This document shows positions 18,185 through 27,055 of a stretch of DNA of 64,000 nucleotides, in pieces. Every line of letters begins with the position of its first letter. The stretch's first letter is position 1. The stretch is from Dyadobacter sp. 676 (GTDB lineage: Bacteria; Bacteroidota; Bacteroidia; Cytophagales; Spirosomataceae). Location of the stretch: positions 6,369,001-6,433,000 of the forward strand of contig NZ_CP159289.1 in assembly GCF_040448675.1 (NCBI RefSeq), given 5' to 3'. The notes beneath the pieces were generated by a model, which ran no database searches, had not been told where the DNA came from, and saw only the letters and a list, made by a program, of their open reading frames with translations. A program made the position numbers and the translations under genes.

Positions 18185-18247
18185 ACATGATAGCCCCGCG
18201 GCTGGTACGGTAATTGCCTTGCGTATATAGATAGAAAACAGCTATTT

Positions 18248-19267
18248 ATGGTTCCCGACTTTAACAACCGCATTCGCCAGATCAGTTTTCTGCTGATTGT
18301 CACCGCATTGGCAGTAATCGTTTTCATGCAGCTTTACATTTTCTTCCCCGGTTTCCTGGGGGCGCTTACCCTTTACATTCTTTGCCGGCGGTATTACTTT
18401 CACCTCACCGAAAAGCGGAAGTGGAACAAAAGCCTCACTGCGATCCTCTTTATGGTGCTTTTTATGGCCTGCATTGTCGCTCCGGTTTATTTTTCGATTC
18501 AAATGATTTTTCAGAAAATCAATATGATCGTGGAAAACCCCGACCAGGTCAATCACGCGATCGACGCGATCGCCACCCAGCTCCGCGAATGGACGGGCCA
18601 GGACCTGCTGAACAAAGAGGCCACCGCCGACATCCGTAAGAAAGCCACCGGTTTCATTCCGGGTATCCTCAACAGTTCGGCCACGATGCTCGGCAACCTG
18701 CTGATGATCCTCTTTCTGGCGTATTTCATGTTTAAAAACGGCCGGATGATGGAAGAAGCGGTCGAAGATTTTATTCCACTCAAACACAAGAATATCCAGT
18801 CGCTCGCCGACGAAACCTGCGGGATGGTGCGTGCCAACGCCTTGGGAATCCCGCTTATCTCGCTGATTCAGGGGCTGGTAGCGTTGCTCGGCTACTGGGT
18901 CGTGGGGATCGAGGATTTCGTGCTGCTGGGGCTGATCACGGGCCTGTTCGCATTTTTCCCGGTAATCGGTACGGCGATGATCTGGCTTCCCCTGGTCATA
19001 TTCCTGTTTTCGAAAGGTGAAAACGCCAAAGCGATCGGCCTGACCGTGTACAGCATCACGGTCATCGGCAACATCGACTACGTGGCGCGGATTACCTTTT
19101 TACAGAAGGTCGGAAATGTTCATCCGGTCATCACGATCCTCGGTCTGATCGCCGGATTGAAGCTGTTCGGCTTCTGGGGCTTTATCTTCGGTCCGCTGCT
19201 GATCAGTTACCTGATGCTGTTGGTGAGGATCTATAAGAACGAGTTTAGCGGCGGGCGCGCTGTGTGA
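18248..19267 (+). CDS. AI-2E family transporter (PerM/YdiK-like)
   Basis: A 339-residue inner-membrane protein with the PerM layout: paired N-terminal helices (about 10-45), a third at about 55-80, a soluble helical stretch (QKINMIVENPDQVNHAI to about 130), then five C-terminal helices. The family signature is visible in GIPLISLIQGLVALLGYWVVG and HPVITILGLIAGLKLFGFWGFIFGPLLISY. Members export or move small molecules or act as Na+/H+ antiporters; substrate assignment from the family name is not safe. It ends 7 bases before the convergent gene at 19275. Confidence 0.9.
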   Translation: MVPDFNNRIRQISFLLIVTALAVIVFMQLYIFFPGFLGALTLYILCRRYYFHLTEKRKWNKSLTAILFMVLFMACIVAPVYFSIQMIFQKINMIVENPDQVNHAIDAIATQLREWTGQDLLNKEATADIRKKATGFIPGILNSSATMLGNLLMILFLAYFMFKNGRMMEEAVEDFIPLKHKNIQSLADETCGMVRANALGIPLISLIQGLVALLGYWVVGIEDFVLLGLITGLFAFFPVIGTAMIWLPLVIFLFSKGENAKAIGLTVYSITVIGNIDYVARITFLQKVGNVHPVITILGLIAGLKLFGFWGFIFGPLLISYLMLLVRIYKNEFSGGRAV

Positions 19268-19274
19268 CACGCTA

Positions 19275-19884
19275 TCAGATCTCCGTATCTTCCTTTGACC
19301 GGATCTCGTACTGGTGATGCCCTTCGGGCGCGTCCGACCATTTATAAACGACTTTCTTGAAGCGCAGGTCGCTAACGATACCATAAATGTTCTTCATAAA
19401 ATCCTTCTGCACCTGCTCGGGCTTGAACATCCCGCCTTCGAACTTGAGTATTTCGCGGCGCTCTCCGGCCAGCCCTATGGCGACATGCTGTTCGCCCAAC
19501 GCCTCCTTCTTGGAATCGACATAGGCTGTCCTGAGCTCGGGAAAATCGCGTTGCTGCACTTCTACCATTTTCTTTTTCAGGATCTCACGCTGGCTCGTGA
19601 TCTTTTTTGTCGGAATTTGTCGCGGCTTCATTATATAAGGCCACATTCGATTTATGCCACGACAAGCGGGTGGCGAGGTCGGTTTCATCCTCGCCGTTTC
19701 TTAGTTTGGTGTCGATATCGCTGATCTTGTTTTGCAAAAACAGCGACATGCTTTCATTCGCCGCCTTATTGACCGGCTTGGGAGCATAAAAATAAATGCC
19801 GATGCCGGCGGCGATAGCGGCCAGTATCAGGTATACGATATATCGGTATGATCCGGTTCGTTGATGATGATGATGGATTTCCAT
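19275..19884 (-). CDS. Membrane-anchored protein of unknown function (frame broken in a run of A)
   Basis: Joined product of about 202 residues. A His-rich N-terminus (MEIHHHHQRTG) precedes one membrane helix (YIVYLILAAIAAGIGIYFY, about 15-33), then a charged helical region with the segment NKISDIDTKLRNGEDETDLATRL, likely periplasmic, and a basic C-terminal part. The frame breaks at A6 (T6 at 19603-19608): with five A the reading runs SDKKITSQREILKKKMVEVQQRDFPELRTAYV to the stop at 19275. As given, the first frame would stop at 19585. The four consecutive histidines could bind metal but may be incidental. I do not recognise the family. Confidence 0.65.
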
Positions 19885-20000
19885 GTCTGTTGGGGTTTTT
19901 TCCTTAATAGTTTGCGGACAGCAGGTTCAAAAGCCATGCCAGGCCCGCCTGGAACGGATTTTTCCTCCCACGGTTGTTTTGAAACCAACGCACTCGTATC

Positions 20001-20789
20001 ATGAAAGTCGAGCAGTTCTATAACAAGGCGTATGCCTGGATTCTGGAAACCGGACCGGCAGTTCTGGCAGGTATCGCGGTGTTGATCGCCGGTTTATGGT
20101 TTATCCGCATTTTGTCGCGCTGGCTCAGCGGGCACATGCTCAAACGGCGGATAGACCCATCCCTGACACCTTTTTTGTTAAGCCTGGCCGCAACATCGTT
20201 GCGCGTGTTACTGATCATCGCGGTGATGCAGATCATCGGCATTCAGATGACTATTTTTGCCGCTTTGGTGGGTGCTATCGGTGTTGCGGCGGGTTTGGCG
20301 CTGTCGGGTACGCTGCAAAATTTCACCAGCGGTATTTTGATCCTGATTCTCAAACCATTCCAGGTGGGTGACAACATCGTGGCGCAAGGGCAGGAGGGCA
20401 CTGTCGAAGCCATCAGGATCTTTTACACTGTCGTGAAAACCTATGATAACCGTACGGTAGTCATTCCCAACAGCAAGCTCTCCAACGAAGTGATCATCAA
20501 CATCAGCGGTTCGGGTTACAGGCGGTTGGACGTTGAGTTGAAATTCAGCAACGGTATCGATTTCGCGGAGGTCAAAAGAATCATCAATAGTGTCCTCGAT
20601 GATGCCCAAAATGCCCTGAAAGTACCCGAAAGACGTATCGGAATCGCTTCCATCGAGCCCGACGGCTATAAGGTCAGCGTCAACGTGTGGCTCAACGCGC
20701 ATGGTTTCGTAGACAGCAAAATGGAGATTCAGGAAAGGTTAATGGAAGCCCTGAAAGGTTCGGGGCTCAAATTGCCGGGAATGGGGTAG
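20001..20789 (+). CDS. Small-conductance mechanosensitive channel, MscS family
   Basis: A 262-residue inner-membrane channel that opens on membrane tension. Three N-terminal helices: about 17-35, 58-80, and the pore helix VGAIGVAAGLALSGTLQNFTSG near 88-109 with the Ala/Gly packing pattern of MscS TM3. The beta domain follows with VGDNIVAQGQEGTVEAIRIFYTVVKTYDNRTVVIPNSKL (the family IPNSxL motif), then the C-terminal alpha/beta domain. Close in size to E. coli MscS, so the heptameric minimal type. Start ATG 20001. Monocistronic in appearance. Confidence 0.95.
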   Translation: MKVEQFYNKAYAWILETGPAVLAGIAVLIAGLWFIRILSRWLSGHMLKRRIDPSLTPFLLSLAATSLRVLLIIAVMQIIGIQMTIFAALVGAIGVAAGLALSGTLQNFTSGILILILKPFQVGDNIVAQGQEGTVEAIRIFYTVVKTYDNRTVVIPNSKLSNEVIINISGSGYRRLDVELKFSNGIDFAEVKRIINSVLDDAQNALKVPERRIGIASIEPDGYKVSVNVWLNAHGFVDSKMEIQERLMEALKGSGLKLPGMG

Positions 20790-20916
20790 GATTTTTTCGC
20801 TCCCGTGCAGCGGTTTTCAGTTTATCGGTGTCTTCCTGCGTACTCCTGCCGGCCGCGCGGTTGGGGAGGGACATTTTCATGATAAACGGCACCCCGCACG
20901 AACGAGCTATTTGGCT

Positions 20917-21850
20917 ATGAATGACAAAATTTTTACTCAAATCCTTTCGATTGTCTTCTCCCTGTTCTTCTGGGGGTGCAGCAATTATAAGGACCTGCAA
21001 TCCATTCCACCGGAAACCCTTCCCGAATCAGTAATAAAGGTAATGTCGGATGCGTATCCCGACGCTACCGACGCGACGTTCCGGGCCGTTGAAAAGGATG
21101 AGCTCTACGAAGTAAATTATAAATTGAACGGCAACCCTTTTTATGCGGCCCTCGATACGCGGAAAATACTGAGCGTGTACCGTATGTACGGCGCAGTGCC
21201 GGATTCGATGAAACGGGCGCTGCCCGCACGCAGCGTGCAGGGGGGGAAACGCGGACCTTTTCAGGGAGCCTGTGCCCCAGCCGAATGTGTACCCGACGTT
21301 CATTGCGAAATACACCTGGAATAACGTCGACTACCTGCTTAGTTGGTACCAGTACGATACCGACAATCCCATCCGGTATTTTTTAAGAATGGAACCTTAT
21401 GCCAAGTTCTCTTATACCATTCACGCGGAGGAGCAAAGCGATTTGCCCAGACCGGTCACCGGTTTTCTGGAAAGAGAGAAGCTGAATCTTTCCACTGCGC
21501 AGATTTCGGTAAATGAAAGGAATGAAAAACAATACTTTGTTAATGCCGCGACGGCGTCGGGTACGAATTATCAGTTTACTTTTGATAATGCGGGTAAATT
21601 GATCAATACCGTATACCAGGCCGAGGCTTTTTATTATAATGTGGAAGAATATCCGGAGCAGATAAGGACATTTATAAAAAACGCTCCGGCTTTTTCGGCT
21701 ATGAAACTGATCCAGGGTTACAAATTTTCGAATGTATTGGGGACGGGTTATGTGATGAACATGCAGGCGACGAATGAAAACTGCTGGTTAAATTTCGATC
21801 AGGATGGAAAGTTTGTGAATATGACATACCAGACAGCAATATATCGGTAA
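20917..21850 (+). CDS. PepSY-like lipoprotein (frame broken at G7)
   Basis: Joined product of about 310 residues. A lipoprotein signal with FFWGC (Cys18) precedes PepSY-like repeats: one near 35-95 (VIKVMSDAYPDATDATF...YEVNYKLNG) and others later (YPEQIRTFIKNAPAF...GYVMNMQATNENCWLNF). Bacteroidetes PepSY-like lipoproteins are abundant and mostly uncharacterised; PepSY folds often inhibit proteases or bind small ligands. The run of seven G at 21240-21246 should be six; then GGNADLFREPVPQPNVYPTFIAKYTW joins the halves. The open frame begins at TTG 20911, but the ATG at 20917 is the better start. Confidence 0.7.
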
Positions 21851-21895
21851 GCACAAAGCCGGTTGTTTCAAAGATACACTTCTCGCCCCTTTTGA

Positions 21896-22480
21896 ATGAG
21901 CCTTTTCCGCAGTAAGAAATATAGTTCGCTTGCCGACCTGGTACGGGCTTGCCAAGCCAATGATACCAGGGCGCAGACGGCATTCTACGAGCGGTACAAA
22001 TCCAGATTGCTGGGGCTTTGCCTGCGTTATGCCAAGACCAAGGCAGAGGCGGAGGACATTTTTCAGGAAGGCTTTATCAAGGTTTTTAAGAATATCAATG
22101 AATTAAGGAATGTGGAAGTGATCGATAGCTGGGTAAAGTCGGTGGTGATCCGGACGGCGATCAACTATTATCACCGCACCACCAAGGAGCAGCAGCTGCA
22201 TTCGAACCTGGATGATTTTCAACGGGAAATCGAGTCGGGCGATTATGGGAAGATCATCGTTCAAATCGATATCGATGTGTTGCTGAACGTAATGGCCACA
22301 TTGCCGGACGGGTACCGGATGATCATTAACCTGCATCTGATCGACGGATACACACATAGCGAGATCGGCGAAATGCTGGGTATATCCGACAGCACGTCGC
22401 GGTCGCAATTCTTGCGGGGAAGGAATTTATTAATGAAGAAGTTACAGGAAAAAGGTATAACGCAATATGAAATCTTCTGA
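21896..22480 (+). CDS. ECF-type RNA polymerase sigma factor
   Basis: 194 residues: a region 2 segment (about 25-95) with YKSRLLGLCLRYAKTKAEAEDIFQEGFIKVFKNI, the typical DxxQExF-type signature, and a region 4 segment (about 130-190) with LPDGYRMIINLHLIDGYTHSEIGEMLGISDSTSRSQFLRGRNLL as the helix-turn-helix binding -35. Extracytoplasmic-function type, directing RNA polymerase to a small regulon. It overlaps the next gene by 14 bases, so that gene is probably translated with it and may control its activity. Confidence 0.93.
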   Translation: MSLFRSKKYSSLADLVRACQANDTRAQTAFYERYKSRLLGLCLRYAKTKAEAEDIFQEGFIKVFKNINELRNVEVIDSWVKSVVIRTAINYYHRTTKEQQLHSNLDDFQREIESGDYGKIIVQIDIDVLLNVMATLPDGYRMIINLHLIDGYTHSEIGEMLGISDSTSRSQFLRGRNLLMKKLQEKGITQYEIF

Positions 22481-23885
22481 CGAGCGTATCGACGAGGAGT
22501 TGCGGAAGGCCCTCAAAGAACGATTCGATAGTTTTGAACGCCTGCCGGACCCCGCCTTGCGGGAGAAAGTCTTCAAAGAGTTGGGCGACGGCAGCAGCAT
22601 GGTCAAGAAGGGCCTGATCGCCACGTTGCTGCTCCTGATATCTGCGACGGCCGTCGTGTACTTCGTGTCATGGTCCCCGGAGAGAAAAGAAGCGATCGTT
22701 GCAATAGCCAATGTTTCGGGAAGCCGGTCGGAGACAGCGGCGGCGGAATCCCATGCGAGCGCGAATGCAAACGGCAATGGCGACGGGCCCGGCACGCAGG
22801 TAGCGCCGCTGGATGCGCCGACTGCCGAAAACCCTGCGAAGGTCGATTCGGTATTACCATATAAAAAGCCGGTATCGATGGTGTCGGACAGGGCAACGCC
22901 GGACGTAAAGATTCTTTCTCGAAAAAAACATCGGGTTACGCGGGCGGAGCTGATCAAAGCGATTCGGGAAATCGGTTCTTCTTTCGGTTCACTCTGGATC
23001 AGGGACGACCTTGTTTCACCGGAAGACAGGGCGTTTCTGGTATCGGAATTGAAGAAAATGGGTTTGGTTGACGACCAGCCCGACAGCATTGCCGCCGGAA
23101 ACGCAACCAGGACATTGGAAGGGCCTTCGATGGCCGATCAAGACATCGGGGTGCTGGATCACAGGCCATTGGCCCTTCCATCTTATCACGGCCCGGCCGA
23201 TAGCCTGATTACACCTGGTAAAACCGGGAAACGTTACGAATTTCTGTATAAAGACCGTTGGAATTTTGTCGCCGGCCTTACACCGCTCCGCACCTTCCAG
23301 ATCCTGACCGTGAGGCCGGGAAATGGTGTTATTTACCAGAACTTCGTTCTGCCGACCAGAATTTCGGCTGAAACGGTCGGGTATAAGTTTTCGGCCGGGG
23401 CGGAGCGCAAGGGGTTTCAGCTTTTGCTCAATTATGGCCAGTTTAAGCAATCGTACCGTTACGAAATCGCTACCAGCGAATTTATCGTCGGCCCTGACTT
23501 GTCCGGCAATTATCAGGTTGTGCGCAAGGGGATTCCGCAAAAGGAAAAGAGCACGGTACGGCTGGTCGGGCTGAGCCTCCGGAAGCGCACTGTTCTCCGG
23601 TCGCGTTTCCTGCGTAACTATTTCGGCGACGTCGGTGCCGAATGGAGCCGGGACCTGACCTCGGGAAGAAATATGGCCTGGGTTAATGCCGGTTTCGGAA
23701 AAGAGCTTTTTGCCGGGAACAATACCGCCATGACCATAGGGCCCTATTTTGAATACAGCCTGACAAAGCTCCGTAATCCCGACAACCCTTTCAAGATTCA
23801 GCCTTACCAGGTCGGCCTGTCGGTGGGCTTGCGCCATACCGGTTTCAAGGTATCCGCCGTCACCAGTCGGAGTTCTTCGCAGTAG
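22467..23885 (+). CDS. Membrane protein coupled to the ECF sigma factor
   Basis: 472 residues. The first 45 are cytoplasmic and charged (MKSSDERIDEELRKALKERF), followed by one membrane helix (KKGLIATLLLLISATAVVYFV, about 48-68), an Ala/Asn/Gly-rich low-complexity stretch with ANANGNGDGPG near 95, and a long periplasmic part whose final 220 residues are strand-rich with alternating aromatics. This architecture is that of a Bacteroidetes anti-sigma or sigma-associated protein, with the short N-terminal segment as the possible sigma-binding part; I cannot show sequence homology to known anti-sigma domains. The ATG lies inside the sigma gene (14-base overlap). Confidence 0.7.
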   Translation: MKSSDERIDEELRKALKERFDSFERLPDPALREKVFKELGDGSSMVKKGLIATLLLLISATAVVYFVSWSPERKEAIVAIANVSGSRSETAAAESHASANANGNGDGPGTQVAPLDAPTAENPAKVDSVLPYKKPVSMVSDRATPDVKILSRKKHRVTRAELIKAIREIGSSFGSLWIRDDLVSPEDRAFLVSELKKMGLVDDQPDSIAAGNATRTLEGPSMADQDIGVLDHRPLALPSYHGPADSLITPGKTGKRYEFLYKDRWNFVAGLTPLRTFQILTVRPGNGVIYQNFVLPTRISAETVGYKFSAGAERKGFQLLLNYGQFKQSYRYEIATSEFIVGPDLSGNYQVVRKGIPQKEKSTVRLVGLSLRKRTVLRSRFLRNYFGDVGAEWSRDLTSGRNMAWVNAGFGKELFAGNNTAMTIGPYFEYSLTKLRNPDNPFKIQPYQVGLSVGLRHTGFKVSAVTSRSSSQ

Positions 23886-23901
23886 ATCGTCAAACGGGCA
23901 G

Positions 23902-24291
23902 TTATATAACTGCTGGCAAGGTACATCTTTTCGCTTTTCGTTCGGAACCGGGCCGGTTGTCGGCACCCCAGTCGGTAAGTACCCGAAGGACCGGTTCGAG
24001 GCTTTTACCGAGGGCGGTAAGCTGGTATTCGACACGGGGCGGCACCTCGGGGTACACTTTACGGCTGATGAGCCCGTCGCTTTCCATTTCGCGCAGCTGC
24101 AATATGAGGATACGTTCGGAAACGGCCGGAAGGCTGCGCCGGAGGTCACTGTACCGCATGGCCCCGTATGCCAGCCGCCAGAGGATCGACGGCTTCCAAC
24201 GGCCGCCGATCAGGTCCAGTGTATAGGCCATGTCGCAATTTCCGTTGATCAGCATTTCGTTTTCAAGGTTCGTGGAGCTCTGTTTTCGCAT
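23902..24291 (-). CDS. HxlR-family transcriptional regulator
   Basis: A 129-residue winged-helix protein with the family core: CDMAYTLDLIGGRWKPSILWRLAYGAMRYSDLRRSL, SERILILQLREMESDGLISR and the wing VPPRVEYQLTALGKSLEPVL. HxlR proteins act as dimers and often respond to reactive electrophiles or quinones through a conserved Cys near the N-terminus; Cys19 here (NGNCDMAYT) is in that position. It is divergent from the SDR gene at 24389, with two direct repeats in the gap as likely operators. The final ten residues (KRCTLPAVI) contain a second Cys. Confidence 0.92.
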   Translation of the reverse strand: MRKQSSTNLENEMLINGNCDMAYTLDLIGGRWKPSILWRLAYGAMRYSDLRRSLPAVSERILILQLREMESDGLISRKVYPEVPPRVEYQLTALGKSLEPVLRVLTDWGADNRPGSERKAKRCTLPAVI

Positions 24292-24300
24292 AACTTACAT

Positions 24301-24334
24301 TTATGTTAGTACTTGATAATTATGTTAGTACCTG
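24301..24334. repeat. Two direct 15-mers between HxlR and SDR genes, candidate operators
   Basis: TTATGTTAGTACTTG at 24301 and TTATGTTAGTACCTG at 24320, identical in 14 of 15 positions and 19 bases apart start to start. They fill the 97-base gap between the divergent genes, where a regulator acting on both promoters would bind. TTAGTAC resembles the TACT/AGTA half-sites of YodB-type HxlR operators. Confidence 0.6.
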
Positions 24335-24388
24335 TAAAATTAAGGGTGTCAGGGTAGTTTTGCAATGAAATCAAACCAATTTACCATC

Positions 24389-25129
24389 ATGCAAAACTTG
24401 AAAGATAAAGTCGCATTTGTAACAGGAGGTTCGCGGGGGATCGGTGCCGCGATCGTACGCCGGCTTGCGGCAGAAGGGGCAAAAGTGACTTTCACGTACG
24501 TCAACAGCGAAGATCAGGCCGAAGCGCTGGTAAAGGAACTCTCGGGATCGGGCCTGAGCGCCGTAGCCATTCAGGCCGATAATTCGAAGGAAGGTGCTGT
24601 TCCGGCCGCTATTAACCAGGCGATCGAGCATTACGGAAAGCTCGATATCCTCGTCAACAGCGCCGGGGTTTACGTGGGAAAGGCATTCGAAGAACATACC
24701 ACCGAGGATTACGATTACGTCATGAATGTGAATGTCAGATCGGTATTCGAGGCGTGTCTGGCGGCTTCCCGCAAAATGGAACGCGCAGGCCGTATCATAA
24801 CGATAGGCAGCTGCATGGCCGACCGGGTAGCGGTACCGCAGGCTACATTGTACGCAACGAGCAAAGCTGCATTATCGGGCTTTACAAAAGGCCTTTCGCG
24901 TGACCTTGGACCGAAGGAAATTACAGTGAACCTGATCCAGCCGGGCCCGGTCGACACGGATATGAACCCGGCCACATCGGGATTCTCCGACTTTCAGCGG
25001 GGCATGATGTCGATCCCCAGATATGGTCGCCCGGAACACATCGCCGATGCCGTGGCTTTCCTTGCCAGCCCGGCAAACAGCTACACCACCGGATCGGTGA
25101 TCACCATCGATGGCGGTACGCTCAGCTAA
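24389..25129 (+). CDS. Short-chain dehydrogenase/reductase (3-oxoacyl-ACP reductase-like)
   Basis: 246-residue classical SDR: TGGSRGIG at residues 13-20, NSAGVYVGK near 90, catalytic Ser in IGSCMADR and YATSKAALSGF with the YxxxK pair near 157-161, and the family C-terminus GSVITIDGGTLS. NADP preference is suggested by the residue pattern after strand 2 (TYVNSEDQ). The upstream ATG at 24365 in the same frame would add eight residues; 24389 matches where family members begin. Divergent from the HxlR regulator, so probably induced by the signal that HxlR senses. Confidence 0.9.
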   Translation: MQNLKDKVAFVTGGSRGIGAAIVRRLAAEGAKVTFTYVNSEDQAEALVKELSGSGLSAVAIQADNSKEGAVPAAINQAIEHYGKLDILVNSAGVYVGKAFEEHTTEDYDYVMNVNVRSVFEACLAASRKMERAGRIITIGSCMADRVAVPQATLYATSKAALSGFTKGLSRDLGPKEITVNLIQPGPVDTDMNPATSGFSDFQRGMMSIPRYGRPEHIADAVAFLASPANSYTTGSVITIDGGTLS

Positions 25130-25190
25130 GCCGGGAAAGGCTGTTGGATAGGACCGATTAGTTTCCAATATTTGCCACCGACACCAGGCC

Positions 25191-25796
25191 GTGAAACCAT
25201 TGGAAACAGACCCCGCATTGCACAGGATGATCCTCGACCATGTTCTGCGCCGCATTGAGCTCACGGCCGCCGAACAGGCCCATTTTATCTCCGTTTTGAA
25301 AGTCCGGAAGTTGCTTCCGCGGCAATACCTCGTCCAGCAGGGCGAAGTCTGCCGGCACGAAAGCTATGTCTGCAAAGGTTTTCTCCGCTCGTTTTATGTG
25401 GACGGGAAGGGCAACGATCATACCTTGCATTTCGCGATGGAAGACTGGTGGATCAGCGATTCCACCAGTTTCCATTTGCAGCGCCCGGCGGAGCGGAACA
25501 TCGTGGCGCTGGAAACCTCCGTTTTACTACAAATCGAAAAGAACGACCTCGAACAGCTTTATAAGGTTATTCCGGCATTCGAACGCTTCTGGCGCATACT
25601 CGAACAAAAAGGGGCTATCGCGCAGGACCAGCGTATACTGAATGCCATTTCCATGACAGGTGCCGAGCGTTACCACGCCCTTATCGCCAAATATCCCACA
25701 CTCGAACAACGGCTCCCGCAGCGGCATATCGCTTCTTACCTGGGCATCACGCCCGTGTTTCTGAGCCAGATACGCAAGGCGTCTTCGCGGACGTGA
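25191..25796 (+). CDS. Crp/Fnr-type cyclic-nucleotide-binding-domain regulator
   Basis: 201 residues. A cNMP-binding beta-roll (about 25-115: LPRQYLVQQGEVCRHESYVCKGFLRSFYVDGKG) is followed by a long helix and a short C-terminal helix-turn-helix (PQRHIASYLGITPVFLSQIRK), the standard layout of the small Bacteroidetes Crp-like group. The Arg/Ser phosphate-binding pair of true cAMP receptors is not obvious, so the ligand is unknown. The start is GTG at 25191; no ATG gives a full first strand. It lies on the same strand between an SDR and an Old Yellow Enzyme gene and may govern the latter. Confidence 0.88.
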   Translation: MKPLETDPALHRMILDHVLRRIELTAAEQAHFISVLKVRKLLPRQYLVQQGEVCRHESYVCKGFLRSFYVDGKGNDHTLHFAMEDWWISDSTSFHLQRPAERNIVALETSVLLQIEKNDLEQLYKVIPAFERFWRILEQKGAIAQDQRILNAISMTGAERYHALIAKYPTLEQRLPQRHIASYLGITPVFLSQIRKASSRT

Positions 25797-25892
25797 GGCT
25801 ATGCCAGGCGGGACCTATCCAGGCGGGCATTGTTAAATAAGTTTAAGGCTTTTTATTAAAATAGTTATACGCATCGTGGCTGATCGCGCTGA

Positions 25893-25900
25893 TACATTTG
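25893..25900 (+). promoter_or_regulatory. -7 promoter element of the OYE gene
   Basis: TACATTTG is an exact TAnnTTTG match, 16 bases before the ATG at 25916. The short leader implies a minimal 5' untranslated region. No clear -33 TTTG was found. Confidence 0.45.
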
Positions 25901-25915
25901 CAATCAAAAAAATGT

Positions 25916-27043
25916 ATGGAAACGACCAGCAAAACGATATTCGACACTACCGAAATAGGCGGCAGGAAACTGTCCAACCGCCTCGTAGTGGCACCCATGA
26001 CGCGCGTGAGCGCAACGCGGGCAGGGGTGCCTACACAGGAAATGGCCGACTACTACGAAGCATTCGCCTCGGGCGGTTTTGGAATGATCATTACCGAAGG
26101 CACCTATACGGATAATTTGTTCAGTAAAGCCAATCATTACCAGCCCGGCATGGCGGACACCGGGCAGATGGAAGGCTGGAAGCGGGTTGTGAACGCGGTG
26201 CACAAGCATAACTCCATTATTATAAGCCAATTGATGCACGGAGGCGCCTTGTCGGAATGTCGTGAGCAGACCATCGCGCCTTCGGCCGTACAACCCGTGG
26301 GGTTGCGGGCGACGGATGCCAGTGTGCCGCCGACCCCGTTCCCGATGCCGCGCGAAATGCAGCGTGAAGATTTCGAAAGCGTAAGAAATGGTTATGTCGA
26401 TGCCGCGTTACGGGCGCATCGGGCCGGATTCGACGGGGCGGAACTGCATGCCGCCAACGGCTACCTGTTCGATCAGTTCATTACGCCGCACACCAATTTG
26501 CGCACCGACGAATATGGCGGGAACGAACGCAACAGACTCCGGTTTTTAATGGAGGTGTATGAAGCTGTAAAAGCCGCGTCGCCTCCGGGGTTCATCGTGG
26601 GGATACGCATTTCGGAAAGCAAAGTGAACAACCTTGCTTACCGCTGGCCCGACGGCCCTGAAACGGGACGGCGCATTTTTGAAGTATTGGCGGAAATCGA
26701 CCCGGATTATGTGCATATCGCAGCCGAAGGCGGCCGCTGGGCACGGGAATGCCTTTATCCGGATGGCCGGTCGGCCAACAGCATCGCGAAGAGTATCCTG
26801 AAATCGCCGGTCATCGCGAACGGCGGAATGCACGACGTCGCATTGGCCGAAACGTTGCTGAACAGTAACGCGGCCGATCTGGTATCGATCGGCCGCGCGG
26901 CCATTGCCTCGCCCGACTGGCCCAAACGCGTGGCTTCGGGCGAGGCGGTGGTGCCGTTTTTCAAAGAATTCATCAAGCCAAGCCTTACACTTGCACACAC
27001 GCGTAGTGTAATGGAACGGTTCAATGAAAATGCGTTGTGTTAG
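25916..27043 (+). CDS. Old Yellow Enzyme-family NADH:flavin oxidoreductase
   Basis: A 375-residue cytoplasmic FMN enzyme that reduces activated C=C bonds of electrophiles. Recognisable parts: RLVVAPMTRVSATRAGVPT (N-terminal barrel strand), ISQLMHGGALSE, FDGAELHAANGYLFDQFITPHTNLRTDEYGG (the family block with the substrate-binding His/Asn region), and ANGGMHDVALAETLLNSNAADLVSIGRAAIASPDW (phosphate-binding end of the TIM barrel). The start at 25916 is ATG; the frame extends slightly upstream from TTG. With the neighbouring HxlR, SDR and Crp-like genes it suggests a response to reactive carbonyl or quinone compounds, an inference from family roles. Confidence 0.92.
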   Translation: METTSKTIFDTTEIGGRKLSNRLVVAPMTRVSATRAGVPTQEMADYYEAFASGGFGMIITEGTYTDNLFSKANHYQPGMADTGQMEGWKRVVNAVHKHNSIIISQLMHGGALSECREQTIAPSAVQPVGLRATDASVPPTPFPMPREMQREDFESVRNGYVDAALRAHRAGFDGAELHAANGYLFDQFITPHTNLRTDEYGGNERNRLRFLMEVYEAVKAASPPGFIVGIRISESKVNNLAYRWPDGPETGRRIFEVLAEIDPDYVHIAAEGGRWARECLYPDGRSANSIAKSILKSPVIANGGMHDVALAETLLNSNAADLVSIGRAAIASPDWPKRVASGEAVVPFFKEFIKPSLTLAHTRSVMERFNENALC

Positions 27044-27055
27044 CCGGTACAGCGG

